This document shows positions 41,589 to 49,521 of a stretch of 64,000 nt of DNA, piece after piece; the first letter of the stretch is position 1, and each line of letters opens with the position of its first letter. The stretch is from Diplocloster modestus (lineage in GTDB: Bacteria; Bacillota; Clostridia; Lachnospirales; Lachnospiraceae), in contig NZ_JAHQCX010000005.1 in the NCBI RefSeq assembly GCF_019042245.1, forward strand, positions 62,001-126,000, in the 5' to 3' direction. The position numbers were made by a program, and so were the translations under genes. The notes beneath the pieces were generated by a model, which was given only the letters and a program-made list of their open reading frames with translations, was not told where the DNA came from and searched no databases.

Positions 41589-42392
41589 CTATACGATTGC
41601 AGCATCTCTTAACACCTGAAACAGCTTATGCGCGGAATCTTTGTTCGTCGATTCTTGAATTATGATACCGCCGGACTTAATCTGGGGCGTAAAGGTCCTC
41701 TTTACATGGGTCGGAGAGCCTTTCAGGCCAATCTTAGTCCTATCCAGATCCGGGAATGATTCCTCATTCAAAACAGGAATTTCTGCCCGGTTAGCAGCCA
41801 TCTTTCTCTTAATAGAAGGGTAACGGGGATCCCATGAAGGTTTTGTAAATGTGATCAGGCAGGGCATCTCTATTCCAATCACCTGAATACCTTCCTCCGA
41901 TTCTTTTTTTACCTTCAAAATGTTTCCCTCCGGTTCTGCCTCCAGGCTATAGGTAACCTGGGGGATGTCCAGATACTCGGCAATCTCAGGCCCCACCTGT
42001 GCCGTATCTCCGTCTATCGCCTGTTTCCCGCAGAAAATCGCGTCAAATTTCCCCTCTATCGTTTCAATTTTTGTAATAGCCTGGCTCAATATATAGCTGG
42101 TGGCAAGGGTATCCGACCCGCCAAAAGCCCGCCCTGATACCAGATACGCGCGGTCCGCGGCAATCGACAGGCTCTCTTTTAGAACAGCCTTAGCCTGCTC
42201 GGGTCCCATGCTGACCACCACGATTTTCGTATCCGGATTCTGATCCTTGATACGGGCGGCCGCCTCCAGGGCGTAGCCGTCAAAAGGATTTAATATAGAT
42301 GGTACGCCTGTCCGAATAAGTGTATTCTTAATTGGATCTATCTTGATTGCTGTAGTATCAGGTACTTGTTTTACACATACAAGAATATTCAT
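41589..42392 (-). CDS. etfB: Electron transfer flavoprotein beta subunit
   Basis: A 267-residue partner of EtfA. It has the family start MNILVCVKQVPDTTAIKID, the central DRAYLVSGRAFGGSDTLATS nucleotide-site region and GDTAQVGPEIAEYLDIP. The ATG at 42392 has GGAGG five bases before it; longer in-frame starts overlap the upstream ligase gene. The order etfB-etfA directly after an acyl-CoA ligase resembles caffeyl-CoA and carnitine-type reduction clusters (car and cai/fix operons), where Etf delivers electrons to an enoyl-CoA reductase. Confidence 0.95.
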   Translation of the reverse strand: MNILVCVKQVPDTTAIKIDPIKNTLIRTGVPSILNPFDGYALEAAARIKDQNPDTKIVVVSMGPEQAKAVLKESLSIAADRAYLVSGRAFGGSDTLATSYILSQAITKIETIEGKFDAIFCGKQAIDGDTAQVGPEIAEYLDIPQVTYSLEAEPEGNILKVKKESEEGIQVIGIEMPCLITFTKPSWDPRYPSIKRKMAANRAEIPVLNEESFPDLDRTKIGLKGSPTHVKRTFTPQIKSGGIIIQESTNKDSAHKLFQVLRDAAIV

Positions 42393-42441
42393 ATTTTCCT
42401 CCAGTGGCGCATTTACCGCGTCTAAATTCTCCTGTTTAAAG

Positions 42442-44073
42442 TCATATTTTTTCATCTGCCGCAAATTCTTGTGCTATCCGCTTTACGGCTGCCAGATCGA
42501 TCTTCCCGGTCTCAGTCATTGGGAAGGCATCCACCTGAATCACATATTTCGGAACTTTATAACTGGCCAATATCTTTTTTACATAGCTCTTTACATCCTC
42601 CGGATCAATCCTTCCTAAGCTACACTGAATCACGCAGGCCACTTCCTCCTGCACAACTTCCTCGGCAACTCCGACCACTTTGACTTTGATGATATCATCG
42701 CTGTACTGTTCGATTACCCCTTCGATCTCCATAGGAGAAATATTCTCTCCGTGCCGAATGATGATATCGCTGATACGTGTCACAAAATGCAGATAACCCC
42801 TCTCATCAAAATATCCGGTATCTGTTGTCTTGAGCCAACCGTCTGCCGTATATTTCTTTCTGTTCTCTTCCTCACAATGATAATACCCCTTCATCGTATT
42901 AAATCCTTGTACCTGGATCTCACCTGTTTTCCCCGCCGGAAGTTCACAGTCCTTTTCAAGATCCCAGATTCGGACCTTTACATAAGAAAGCGGCTTACCT
43001 ACGGTTCCCGTGATGGTGGCCCAGTCGTCCTCATAAAGAGTTGTCGTGATCAAAGGGGAACATTCTGTCTGTCCATAGGCCATCGTAAAATGGTCAAATC
43101 CCAGTGTTTCTATTATCCTCTGTAGCTTTCCGGCAGAGATTCCTGCTCCGGATGTCTGTCCGATCCTCAGTGAGGAGATATCAAACTCCTCCTCGTTATA
43201 GCTGCATGCCATTAATTCCAGCATGGATGGAACAGCCATCAGCACGGTCACGTGATAACGCTCGATTGCCCTTAAGGCATCATTCGCCGTGAATCTACGC
43301 AAAATGACCGTCGGAATACCGGCGACCAGCGAAAAACAGAGCATACCGGTCATACCGGAGCTGTGGAAGAGCGGCAGCGGTGCCAGCAATACGTCATTCT
43401 CTTCATGCCCAACATGCATACGGGCGGCAAACTGCCGCGCGTTATTGAGCACGTTATAGTGGGACAGCATAACCGGTTTCGGATCTTTCGTGGTTCCCGA
43501 GGTAAAAGTGATACCAATCACATCATCGGTCTCTACCGCATTCTTATATGTCAAAAGTACAGAAAGCTCTGCTTTGGCTACCGCACTTCTTTCGCCGTAT
43601 ATCCGTCTCAATTCCTCAGACGTTTTCTCCATATGGCAGATCTCTTTCAGGCCGGGACATTCCCCTCGAACCTCTTCCGCCATCCCGCCATAATCAGACC
43701 CCTTTTTATACTCTCCCAGAAAGAGCTGCTCAATATTAGCTTTTTTTATAATTTTTTTCAGCTCCAAGGATCGGTAGGAATAGTTGATGACTGTCGGGAC
43801 TGCGCCGATTTTCATCGCTGCGATCAGGTAAAATACAAGCTGAACCGTGTTTAACGACCAGAAACCAATATGGCACCCTTTCCGGATATTTTTATTCAAC
43901 ATAGATACTGCTATATGATCCGTCATCTTATCCGCTTCATTCCACGTATACTCTATTTCGTCAAATATAAAAGCCGTCCGGTTTGGATAAATCAGCGCAT
44001 TTTGAGTCATACAGTCGGATACGGTATCCCGTAGCAGCGGCGTATCCTCATATAATCCATTCGTCTGCAACAT
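42442..44073 (-). CDS. Acyl-CoA ligase (AMP-forming)
   Basis: A 543-residue adenylate-forming enzyme that activates a carboxylic acid to its CoA thioester. The phosphate loop is TFTSGTTKDPK (189-199). Also present are MAYGQTECSPLIT, GWLKTTDTGYFDERGYLHF and the catalytic Lys524 in MTETGKIDL. The fold and length fit medium/long-chain, CaiC-like or aryl-CoA ligases. The acid specificity pocket cannot be read reliably. It would start the pathway on acid freed by the esterases and glucosidase of the region. AGGTG precedes the ATG. It lies 36 bp after the CoA-transferase gene. Confidence 0.93.
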   Translation of the reverse strand: MLQTNGLYEDTPLLRDTVSDCMTQNALIYPNRTAFIFDEIEYTWNEADKMTDHIAVSMLNKNIRKGCHIGFWSLNTVQLVFYLIAAMKIGAVPTVINYSYRSLELKKIIKKANIEQLFLGEYKKGSDYGGMAEEVRGECPGLKEICHMEKTSEELRRIYGERSAVAKAELSVLLTYKNAVETDDVIGITFTSGTTKDPKPVMLSHYNVLNNARQFAARMHVGHEENDVLLAPLPLFHSSGMTGMLCFSLVAGIPTVILRRFTANDALRAIERYHVTVLMAVPSMLELMACSYNEEEFDISSLRIGQTSGAGISAGKLQRIIETLGFDHFTMAYGQTECSPLITTTLYEDDWATITGTVGKPLSYVKVRIWDLEKDCELPAGKTGEIQVQGFNTMKGYYHCEEENRKKYTADGWLKTTDTGYFDERGYLHFVTRISDIIIRHGENISPMEIEGVIEQYSDDIIKVKVVGVAEEVVQEEVACVIQCSLGRIDPEDVKSYVKKILASYKVPKYVIQVDAFPMTETGKIDLAAVKRIAQEFAADEKI

Positions 44074-44109
44074 TTATTTTTCACCTGCTAGGATTCTGCT
44101 GTGAAACTA

Positions 44110-45324
44110 TTAATCGGTAACATCTTTTATACCTGCAATGACTTTTTCTGCCGCCAGCATATCAAGCTCGTCATCGGAGTAGCCATATTTCATGAGCACT
44201 TCCTTAGTATCCTCACCCAGCAGAGGTCCCATTCCCATATCGTCCATTTCAGAAGAGCCAAATCTCAGCGGTGTGCTGGGAACAAGAGGGGTGCTGCCGT
44301 CCCGCATATACATTGGCAAAAGGTAACTATTCGCCAGCGCCTGAGGATCCTTCAGGTTATCTTCCACATGATTGATCGTAGAATGGGCGATATCTGCTTT
44401 CCTCAGGATTTCCAGACAGGTATCACGATCATATTTGGCGAACTCGGCATCCAGTATCCTAATAAATTCAGTTCGGTTCTTCTGTGCCGCTGTCCTGCTC
44501 TTATACCGCTCATCCTGAATCAGATCTTCCCGTCCCAATAGCCTCATCAAATCACCGTAATGTTTTTCATGATCCACATTTGCCATGTAGAACCATTTTC
44601 CATCTCTGCACTTAAAGGAGGCCATCATGGGAAGTGCCGGTTCCAGCCGGCTCATAGGGTAACTGCCACCGGTCTGAACATCAAACACCAGATAGCTCAG
44701 GCTGTAGAGTGCCAGGCCGTACAGGGATAAGGACACCCGGTCCGCGATACCGGTTCGTTCTCTGTTAAACAGTGCCGTTCCGATCGCACCGGCCAGAACA
44801 GCACCGCAGGCCAAATCCCCGAATGCAACCGGGGGAATCAGTACATTGTTTCCCCGGTCAATGATATCCTGCATCAGACCGCTGCGCGCCCAGAAAGCAA
44901 CCGTGTCAAATCCCGGATTGTCACGCTCCGGCCCCTCATCCCCGAATCCGGTGAGCGCCGCGTAGACCAGCCCGGGATACTTCCTGTGAAGCGTATCCCA
45001 GTCCAACCCCATTTTCTCAAGAGCGCTGGGACGATAGCTGGTCAGAAATACGTCCGCGTCTTCTAAAATTCTTCCAAGTATTTCCTTCCCTCTGGGATCT
45101 TTGGTGTTCAGGGCAATCCCTCTTTTCTTACGGTTATATACATTGAAGTACTCATCTCTGACTTCAATATTTCCCTGCTCATCCCGCCTGTGCCCCGGTT
45201 CCCCATATACCGGTTCCACCTTGATCACCTCTGCACCCCAGTCAGCCAGATTCATTCCGGCTGACGGACCTGCCACAAAGAAGGTGCATTCCACTACTTT
45301 AATACCAGTTAATGGTTTATTCAT
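44110..45324 (-). CDS. Family III CoA transferase (CaiB/BaiF-like)
   Basis: A 404-residue CoA transferase that moves CoA between thioesters and free acids. It begins KPLTGIKVVECTFFVAGPSAGMNLADWGAEVIKVEP, a family signature, and Asp140 in NPGFDTVAFWARSG is the probable nucleophile that forms the acyl anhydride. Relatives include CaiB (carnitine), BaiF (bile acids) and formyl-CoA transferase. Having both a ligase and a transferase suggests that CoA is recycled from product to new substrate, saving ATP. GGAGG before the ATG at 45324 sets the start. Confidence 0.93.
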   Translation of the reverse strand: MNKPLTGIKVVECTFFVAGPSAGMNLADWGAEVIKVEPVYGEPGHRRDEQGNIEVRDEYFNVYNRKKRGIALNTKDPRGKEILGRILEDADVFLTSYRPSALEKMGLDWDTLHRKYPGLVYAALTGFGDEGPERDNPGFDTVAFWARSGLMQDIIDRGNNVLIPPVAFGDLACGAVLAGAIGTALFNRERTGIADRVSLSLYGLALYSLSYLVFDVQTGGSYPMSRLEPALPMMASFKCRDGKWFYMANVDHEKHYGDLMRLLGREDLIQDERYKSRTAAQKNRTEFIRILDAEFAKYDRDTCLEILRKADIAHSTINHVEDNLKDPQALANSYLLPMYMRDGSTPLVPSTPLRFGSSEMDDMGMGPLLGEDTKEVLMKYGYSDDELDMLAAEKVIAGIKDVTD

Positions 45325-45357
45325 CTTTTCCTCCATGTGCTTGTTTCGCACCTCACT

Positions 45358-46506
45358 TTATCTCATTCGCTCCAGCACACCTGCGCTGACCATCAGATTA
45401 ATCTGATTTGTACCCTCGAAGATAGAAAACACCTTAGCATCCCGCATCAATTTTTCTACCGGATATTCTTTCATGTAGCCGTACCCACCCATAACCTGTA
45501 CCGCGTCAGTGGTCACACTCATGGCTGTCTCTGAGATAAATATCTTTGCACTCGGGCTTAAGGTTCCAAGCGGCAGTCCCCGGTCTATGGCTGCGGCTGC
45601 ATAATACAGCAGAGCGCGTGCCGCATCGATACGTTTCTGCATATCCGCTAAGAGAAAGGCCAGCCCCTGATGTTTTATAATGGGCTTACCGAAAGTTACA
45701 CGCACCTTCGAATATGCCAGTGCCGTGTCCATAGCTGCCTGGGCAATGCCAAGCGCATGGACCATAGTGGTGACTCTTCCTTTTTCCAACGCCTTCATGG
45801 CATAGATAAAGCCCCGTCCCTCCTCCCCGATCAGATGGGAGGCCGGTATACGGACATTAGCAAAAATCACCTCGGAAGTAACAGATAATTTCAATCCCAT
45901 TTTATCTTCGGTTTTACCGATCTGAACCCCCCTCTCTTTTTCCACCAGAAATGCGGATATCCCTTTGGTTCCCTTGCTTTTGTCCGTATAGGCAAATACC
46001 AGGAACAGGTCGGCCAATGCTCCGTTTGTAATAAAGCATTTGGTCCCGTTAAGCACATATTCATCGCCTTCCCGGACGGCGGTTGTAAGTATATTGGCGG
46101 CGTCCGAGCCTGCCTGCGCCTCCGTCAGGCAGAAGCTGCAGATAGACCCCGCCATTATCCGGTCGGCATAATACTTCCGCAGATAATCCGGAGCGTTGGC
46201 TTCCTCAAAGATACCGAACTCACCGCTAGCCAAAGCGAAGTTGAAGGAAAAACCTGCATCCACTTTTGCTATTTCCTCGTATATTGCCATTTGTGTAGTA
46301 TAATCAAGCTCTAATCCGCCATATTTTTCCGGAATACTCATACCATAAAACCCAGCATCTCTGAGGGTTTCCAAGACATCGCGCGGGAATTCCCCGGTCT
46401 TATCCAAATCCGCGACGCGGGGGGCAAGCTCAGTTTTTACGATCTGCGCCGCAAGTTCCGCCAGCTCACGCTGTTCCTCATTCAATAATATATTTGTGCT
46501 GCTCAT
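45358..46506 (-). CDS. Acyl-CoA dehydrogenase 1
   Basis: A flavin enzyme of 382 residues that oxidises acyl-CoA or reduces enoyl-CoA with Etf. Domain features run in order: helical N-terminus, CLTEAQAGSDAANILTTAV (flavin and substrate site), GFIYAMKALEKGRVTTMVHALGIAQAAMD, and the catalytic base Glu364 in IFEGTNQI. About as long as butyryl-CoA dehydrogenases. It is paralogous to the gene at 47368-48504, so the pathway may have two similar steps, or the two may form a hetero-oligomer. Directly followed by the CoA-transferase gene. Confidence 0.95.
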   Translation of the reverse strand: MSSTNILLNEEQRELAELAAQIVKTELAPRVADLDKTGEFPRDVLETLRDAGFYGMSIPEKYGGLELDYTTQMAIYEEIAKVDAGFSFNFALASGEFGIFEEANAPDYLRKYYADRIMAGSICSFCLTEAQAGSDAANILTTAVREGDEYVLNGTKCFITNGALADLFLVFAYTDKSKGTKGISAFLVEKERGVQIGKTEDKMGLKLSVTSEVIFANVRIPASHLIGEEGRGFIYAMKALEKGRVTTMVHALGIAQAAMDTALAYSKVRVTFGKPIIKHQGLAFLLADMQKRIDAARALLYYAAAAIDRGLPLGTLSPSAKIFISETAMSVTTDAVQVMGGYGYMKEYPVEKLMRDAKVFSIFEGTNQINLMVSAGVLERMR

Positions 46507-46547
46507 CGCTTAAACTCCATTTCTAATTAACATTTTTAACCGGCAAA

Positions 46548-47324
46548 TTAACAATTCATAAATTCTGGAGAACGTTTCTCCAGAAACGCCTGGCTTCCCT
46601 CTTTGAGATCATGGGTGGGAACCAGCATGCTGACCAGATTCTGTTCCAGATCCATCGCATATTCAAGTCCTATCTCCGGGCCTATATTGATGCACCGCTT
46701 GGAATAGGCTACGGCCATCGGGGCATTGCTAAGGATCCGGCTCATAATCTCTTTTGCCTTTTCCATCTCCTTCCCCGGGACTTCCACATGGTTCACCAGT
46801 CCCATCCCAAGCGCCTCCTGGGCCGACAACATCTTTCCGGTGAATATGATTTCTTTCGCGCGTCCCGCACCCACCAACCGGGTTAACCGCTGTGTCCCCC
46901 CATAGCATGGAATGGCTCCGACTTTAACCTCGGGGAAACCAAGCTTCGCATGATCCGCGGCAATTCTGATATCGCAGGACAGTGCCAGTTCCAATCCGCC
47001 TCCAAGGGCAAATCCATTGATAACGGCGATTACGGGTTTTTCCAGATTCTCCACGCGGTTGAAAAGCTTCTGGGAATAAGCCGTGATCTTTCTCGCCTGT
47101 TCTACGGTTGACGGGAACTCGGAAATATCAGTGCCACTGGAAAACGCTCTACCGCTGCCGGTAATGATAACTCCCCAAATGCCATCATCCTGCTCAATCC
47201 GCGATACCGCATTTTCCAGCTCATGTTTCATGCTTATACAAAACGAATTCAGCATATGGGGCCGATTCAGCGTGAGATAGGCAACTTTGTCTTTTACTTC
47301 ATACATCAGATCCTGGTATTCCAT
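46548..47324 (-). CDS. Enoyl-CoA hydratase/isomerase (crotonase family)
   Basis: A 258-residue crotonase-fold enzyme. The oxyanion-hole segments are GRAFSSGTDISEF and GFALGGGLELALSCDI. Both general acid-base glutamates of hydratases are present (Glu112 in GGLELA and Glu132 in GFPEVKVG), so hydration of an enoyl-CoA is likely. The same residues support retro-aldol cleavage in hydroxycinnamoyl-CoA hydratase-lyases. It lies between the two acyl-CoA dehydrogenase genes. I prefer the ATG at 47324, with AAAGGA upstream; an ATG at 47345 has no ribosome site. No hydroxyacyl-CoA dehydrogenase or thiolase gene accompanies it. Confidence 0.93.
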   Translation of the reverse strand: MEYQDLMYEVKDKVAYLTLNRPHMLNSFCISMKHELENAVSRIEQDDGIWGVIITGSGRAFSSGTDISEFPSTVEQARKITAYSQKLFNRVENLEKPVIAVINGFALGGGLELALSCDIRIAADHAKLGFPEVKVGAIPCYGGTQRLTRLVGAGRAKEIIFTGKMLSAQEALGMGLVNHVEVPGKEMEKAKEIMSRILSNAPMAVAYSKRCINIGPEIGLEYAMDLEQNLVSMLVPTHDLKEGSQAFLEKRSPEFMNC

Positions 47325-47367
47325 TTTCAAGGATTCCTTTCCCATTTCAAGAATTTTTCAACTATAT

Positions 47368-48504
47368 TTATCTGCACAGATCTCTTCCTATTACCATCCG
47401 TTGGATCTGATTTGTCCCCTCCACGATCTGATAGGTCTTGGCATTCCGAAAATACCGTTCCACCGGATATTCCCTGGTCAGGCCATAGCCGCCCAGAATC
47501 TGCACAGCATCGGTGCATACTTTCATGCAATTATCGGTAGCCACCAGCTTTGCGATAGATGCTGCACGGCTGCAGGGCATTTGATTGTCAATCAGTGACG
47601 CCGCGTGATAAACCATCTGGCGGGCGCTCTCCACCGCTGCCTCCATATCGGCCAGCATAAACTGAATTCCCTGGAACTTACAGATCGGCTGTCCAAACTG
47701 ATCCCGCTCCTTTGCATACTGAACCGCATAGTCCAATGCCCCCTGGGCATGGCCTATCGCCATGGCCGCCACTTTCACCCGACCGCGGTCCAAAGTCTGC
47801 ATCGTAAGTTTAAATCCTTCATTTTCATTTCCCAGAAGATTGCCAGCCGGAATTCTGACATTGTCGAAAGTGACCACGCAGGTGTCGCCACAGTGAACAC
47901 CCAGCTTCTTTTCCCGTTTACCGCGGCTGATGCCGGGCCGGTCCCCTTCCACGATGAAGGCGGAGATTCCTTTAGAGCCTTTTCTTTTATCTGTGGATGC
48001 AAATACGATAAAGTAATCCGCGATACTCCCATTTGATACAAATAGCTTCATTCCATTGAGAACATATTCCTCACCATCCCGGACCGCCGTGGTCGCGATC
48101 GCGCTGACATCGGAACCGGCATTGGCTTCCGTAATGCACATCCCGACAAAAGCGCCGTTCGCCACTTTATCGTAGAACATTTCCTTCTGCTCCTGCGTGC
48201 CTCCCAATTCCACAACTTTGCAGGCAATACTTCCCGCGTTAATGATACTTGTGAAGGCATCATCGACCTTGCACATCTCCTCGATCAGCATTACATAGGT
48301 TAAAAAGTCAAGTCCGGCTCCACCGTACTCCTCCGGAATATCCAATATATGCAGACCGATATCCAGGGCCTTGTGAATTGTTGCCATGGGGATTTTTTCT
48401 TCTTCGTCATACTCCGCCCGGATCGGTAATACTTCTTTTGTAAAAAAATCCTTTACCAGCTGAATATAACCTTTTTGATCTTCTGTTAACAAATACTGCT
48501 GCAT
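47368..48504 (-). CDS. Acyl-CoA dehydrogenase 2
   Basis: A 378-residue acyl-CoA dehydrogenase. Flavin and substrate motifs are CITEANAGSDVSAIATTAV and GNENEGFKLTMQTLDRGRVKVAAMAIGHAQG; the catalytic base is Glu362 in IVEGTNQI. Very similar in plan to the gene at 45358-46506 but clearly diverged, so not a fresh duplicate. GGAGGTG precedes the ATG. Electrons should pass to the EtfBA encoded downstream. It probably heads the acyl-CoA sub-operon after the MBL gene, although no separate promoter was evident in the 78-bp gap. Confidence 0.95.
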   Translation of the reverse strand: MQQYLLTEDQKGYIQLVKDFFTKEVLPIRAEYDEEEKIPMATIHKALDIGLHILDIPEEYGGAGLDFLTYVMLIEEMCKVDDAFTSIINAGSIACKVVELGGTQEQKEMFYDKVANGAFVGMCITEANAGSDVSAIATTAVRDGEEYVLNGMKLFVSNGSIADYFIVFASTDKRKGSKGISAFIVEGDRPGISRGKREKKLGVHCGDTCVVTFDNVRIPAGNLLGNENEGFKLTMQTLDRGRVKVAAMAIGHAQGALDYAVQYAKERDQFGQPICKFQGIQFMLADMEAAVESARQMVYHAASLIDNQMPCSRAASIAKLVATDNCMKVCTDAVQILGGYGLTREYPVERYFRNAKTYQIVEGTNQIQRMVIGRDLCR

Positions 48505-48582
48505 GTTACACCTCCATTAATGTAATCATCTTCTATACAGAGATTGATTTTCTGAATGAAAATATCTTCATTGTATCAATCA

Positions 48583-49419
48583 TCAATCCCAGATTCTGTC
48601 TGGATTATAGACAAGATTGCCGATTTTTCCGTCCAATCTCGCATAACTACTCACGCCATTATTTTCAAACGCTTTTGCCACCATCCCTTTCGTTTGAAGG
48701 AAATCAAACGCCACCTTGTCGTCGCTACCGCTCTTGACCAGTTCACAAACCTCAAGTACCTCGTCAATCAGGGTAACCGGCGCTATTATGTTCCCGTGTG
48801 ACATGTACACCTGATCATATCTCCCCTCCGTCCGCTTACCGGCAGCCCTCAAATTCCGTTCATAAGTGGAAAGTCCCAGGCAGGAATCTCCCTGCAGCAT
48901 AGTAAAGTACGCACACGCATCTCCTGTAATCAGTGCCTGGTCTTCACAAAGCAAAAACATCATGGAGCCGGGTGAATGCCCTGCGCAGGCAACCGTCTCA
49001 ATTGTAAGCCCACCCAGGTCAAAGACATCCCCATCGTTCAGGTCCTGGAAGCTATCCGCAGGTTTGACAGGAATGTAATCCGCTTCCTCTACCTCAACAA
49101 ACCTGGGCGAGGCAGACAGATAATTCTTTCTGACTTCCATTCCCGAATTCTCAATATATACTCCCTTGTCCTTATAACTTATGTATACCTCTTCAAACTG
49201 AGCCGCTCCCATCGCATGATCCACATGTCCATGTGTGATCAAAACCATAACCGGTAGTTGTGTCAGGGATGCGACACAACTTTTCAGATCGCCGACACCG
49301 CTGCCGGTATCGATCAGGGCTGCTTTCTCTTCCCCTTCAAGCAAGTACATTTGCTCACCTGCTATTCCAGTAATTCTGGTTATATTGTCGCTGAGCTTCC
49401 TTGATTCGAATCTTACCAT
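48583..49419 (-). CDS. MBL-fold metallohydrolase, 278 residues
   Basis: A metallo-beta-lactamase-fold hydrolase with THGHVDH (zinc ligands His63, His65, Asp67, His68), CAGHSPGSM and LITGDACAYF. It begins MVRFESRKLSDNITRI; the ATG at 49419 has AAAGGAAG before it, whereas longer starts give unrelated sequence. It is homologous along its length to the protein at 62964-63881 (GEKAALIDTGSGVGDLK against GEKEALLIDTGCGVCDLK) and less so to that at 39563. It lies between the beta-glucosidase gene and the acyl-CoA genes. The substrate is unknown; lactone, thioester or sugar ester hydrolysis are all possible. Confidence 0.88.
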   Translation of the reverse strand: MVRFESRKLSDNITRITGIAGEQMYLLEGEEKAALIDTGSGVGDLKSCVASLTQLPVMVLITHGHVDHAMGAAQFEEVYISYKDKGVYIENSGMEVRKNYLSASPRFVEVEEADYIPVKPADSFQDLNDGDVFDLGGLTIETVACAGHSPGSMMFLLCEDQALITGDACAYFTMLQGDSCLGLSTYERNLRAAGKRTEGRYDQVYMSHGNIIAPVTLIDEVLEVCELVKSGSDDKVAFDFLQTKGMVAKAFENNGVSSYARLDGKIGNLVYNPDRIWD

Positions 49420-49521
49420 CTCAAATCTTCCTTTCCGTTTCGGAATAGTTACTGTCGAATTATTGTAAAATGCCATATGGTTCAAAGATTGGTAAGCGAA
49501 ATCAGCCATGCCTTTTCAATA

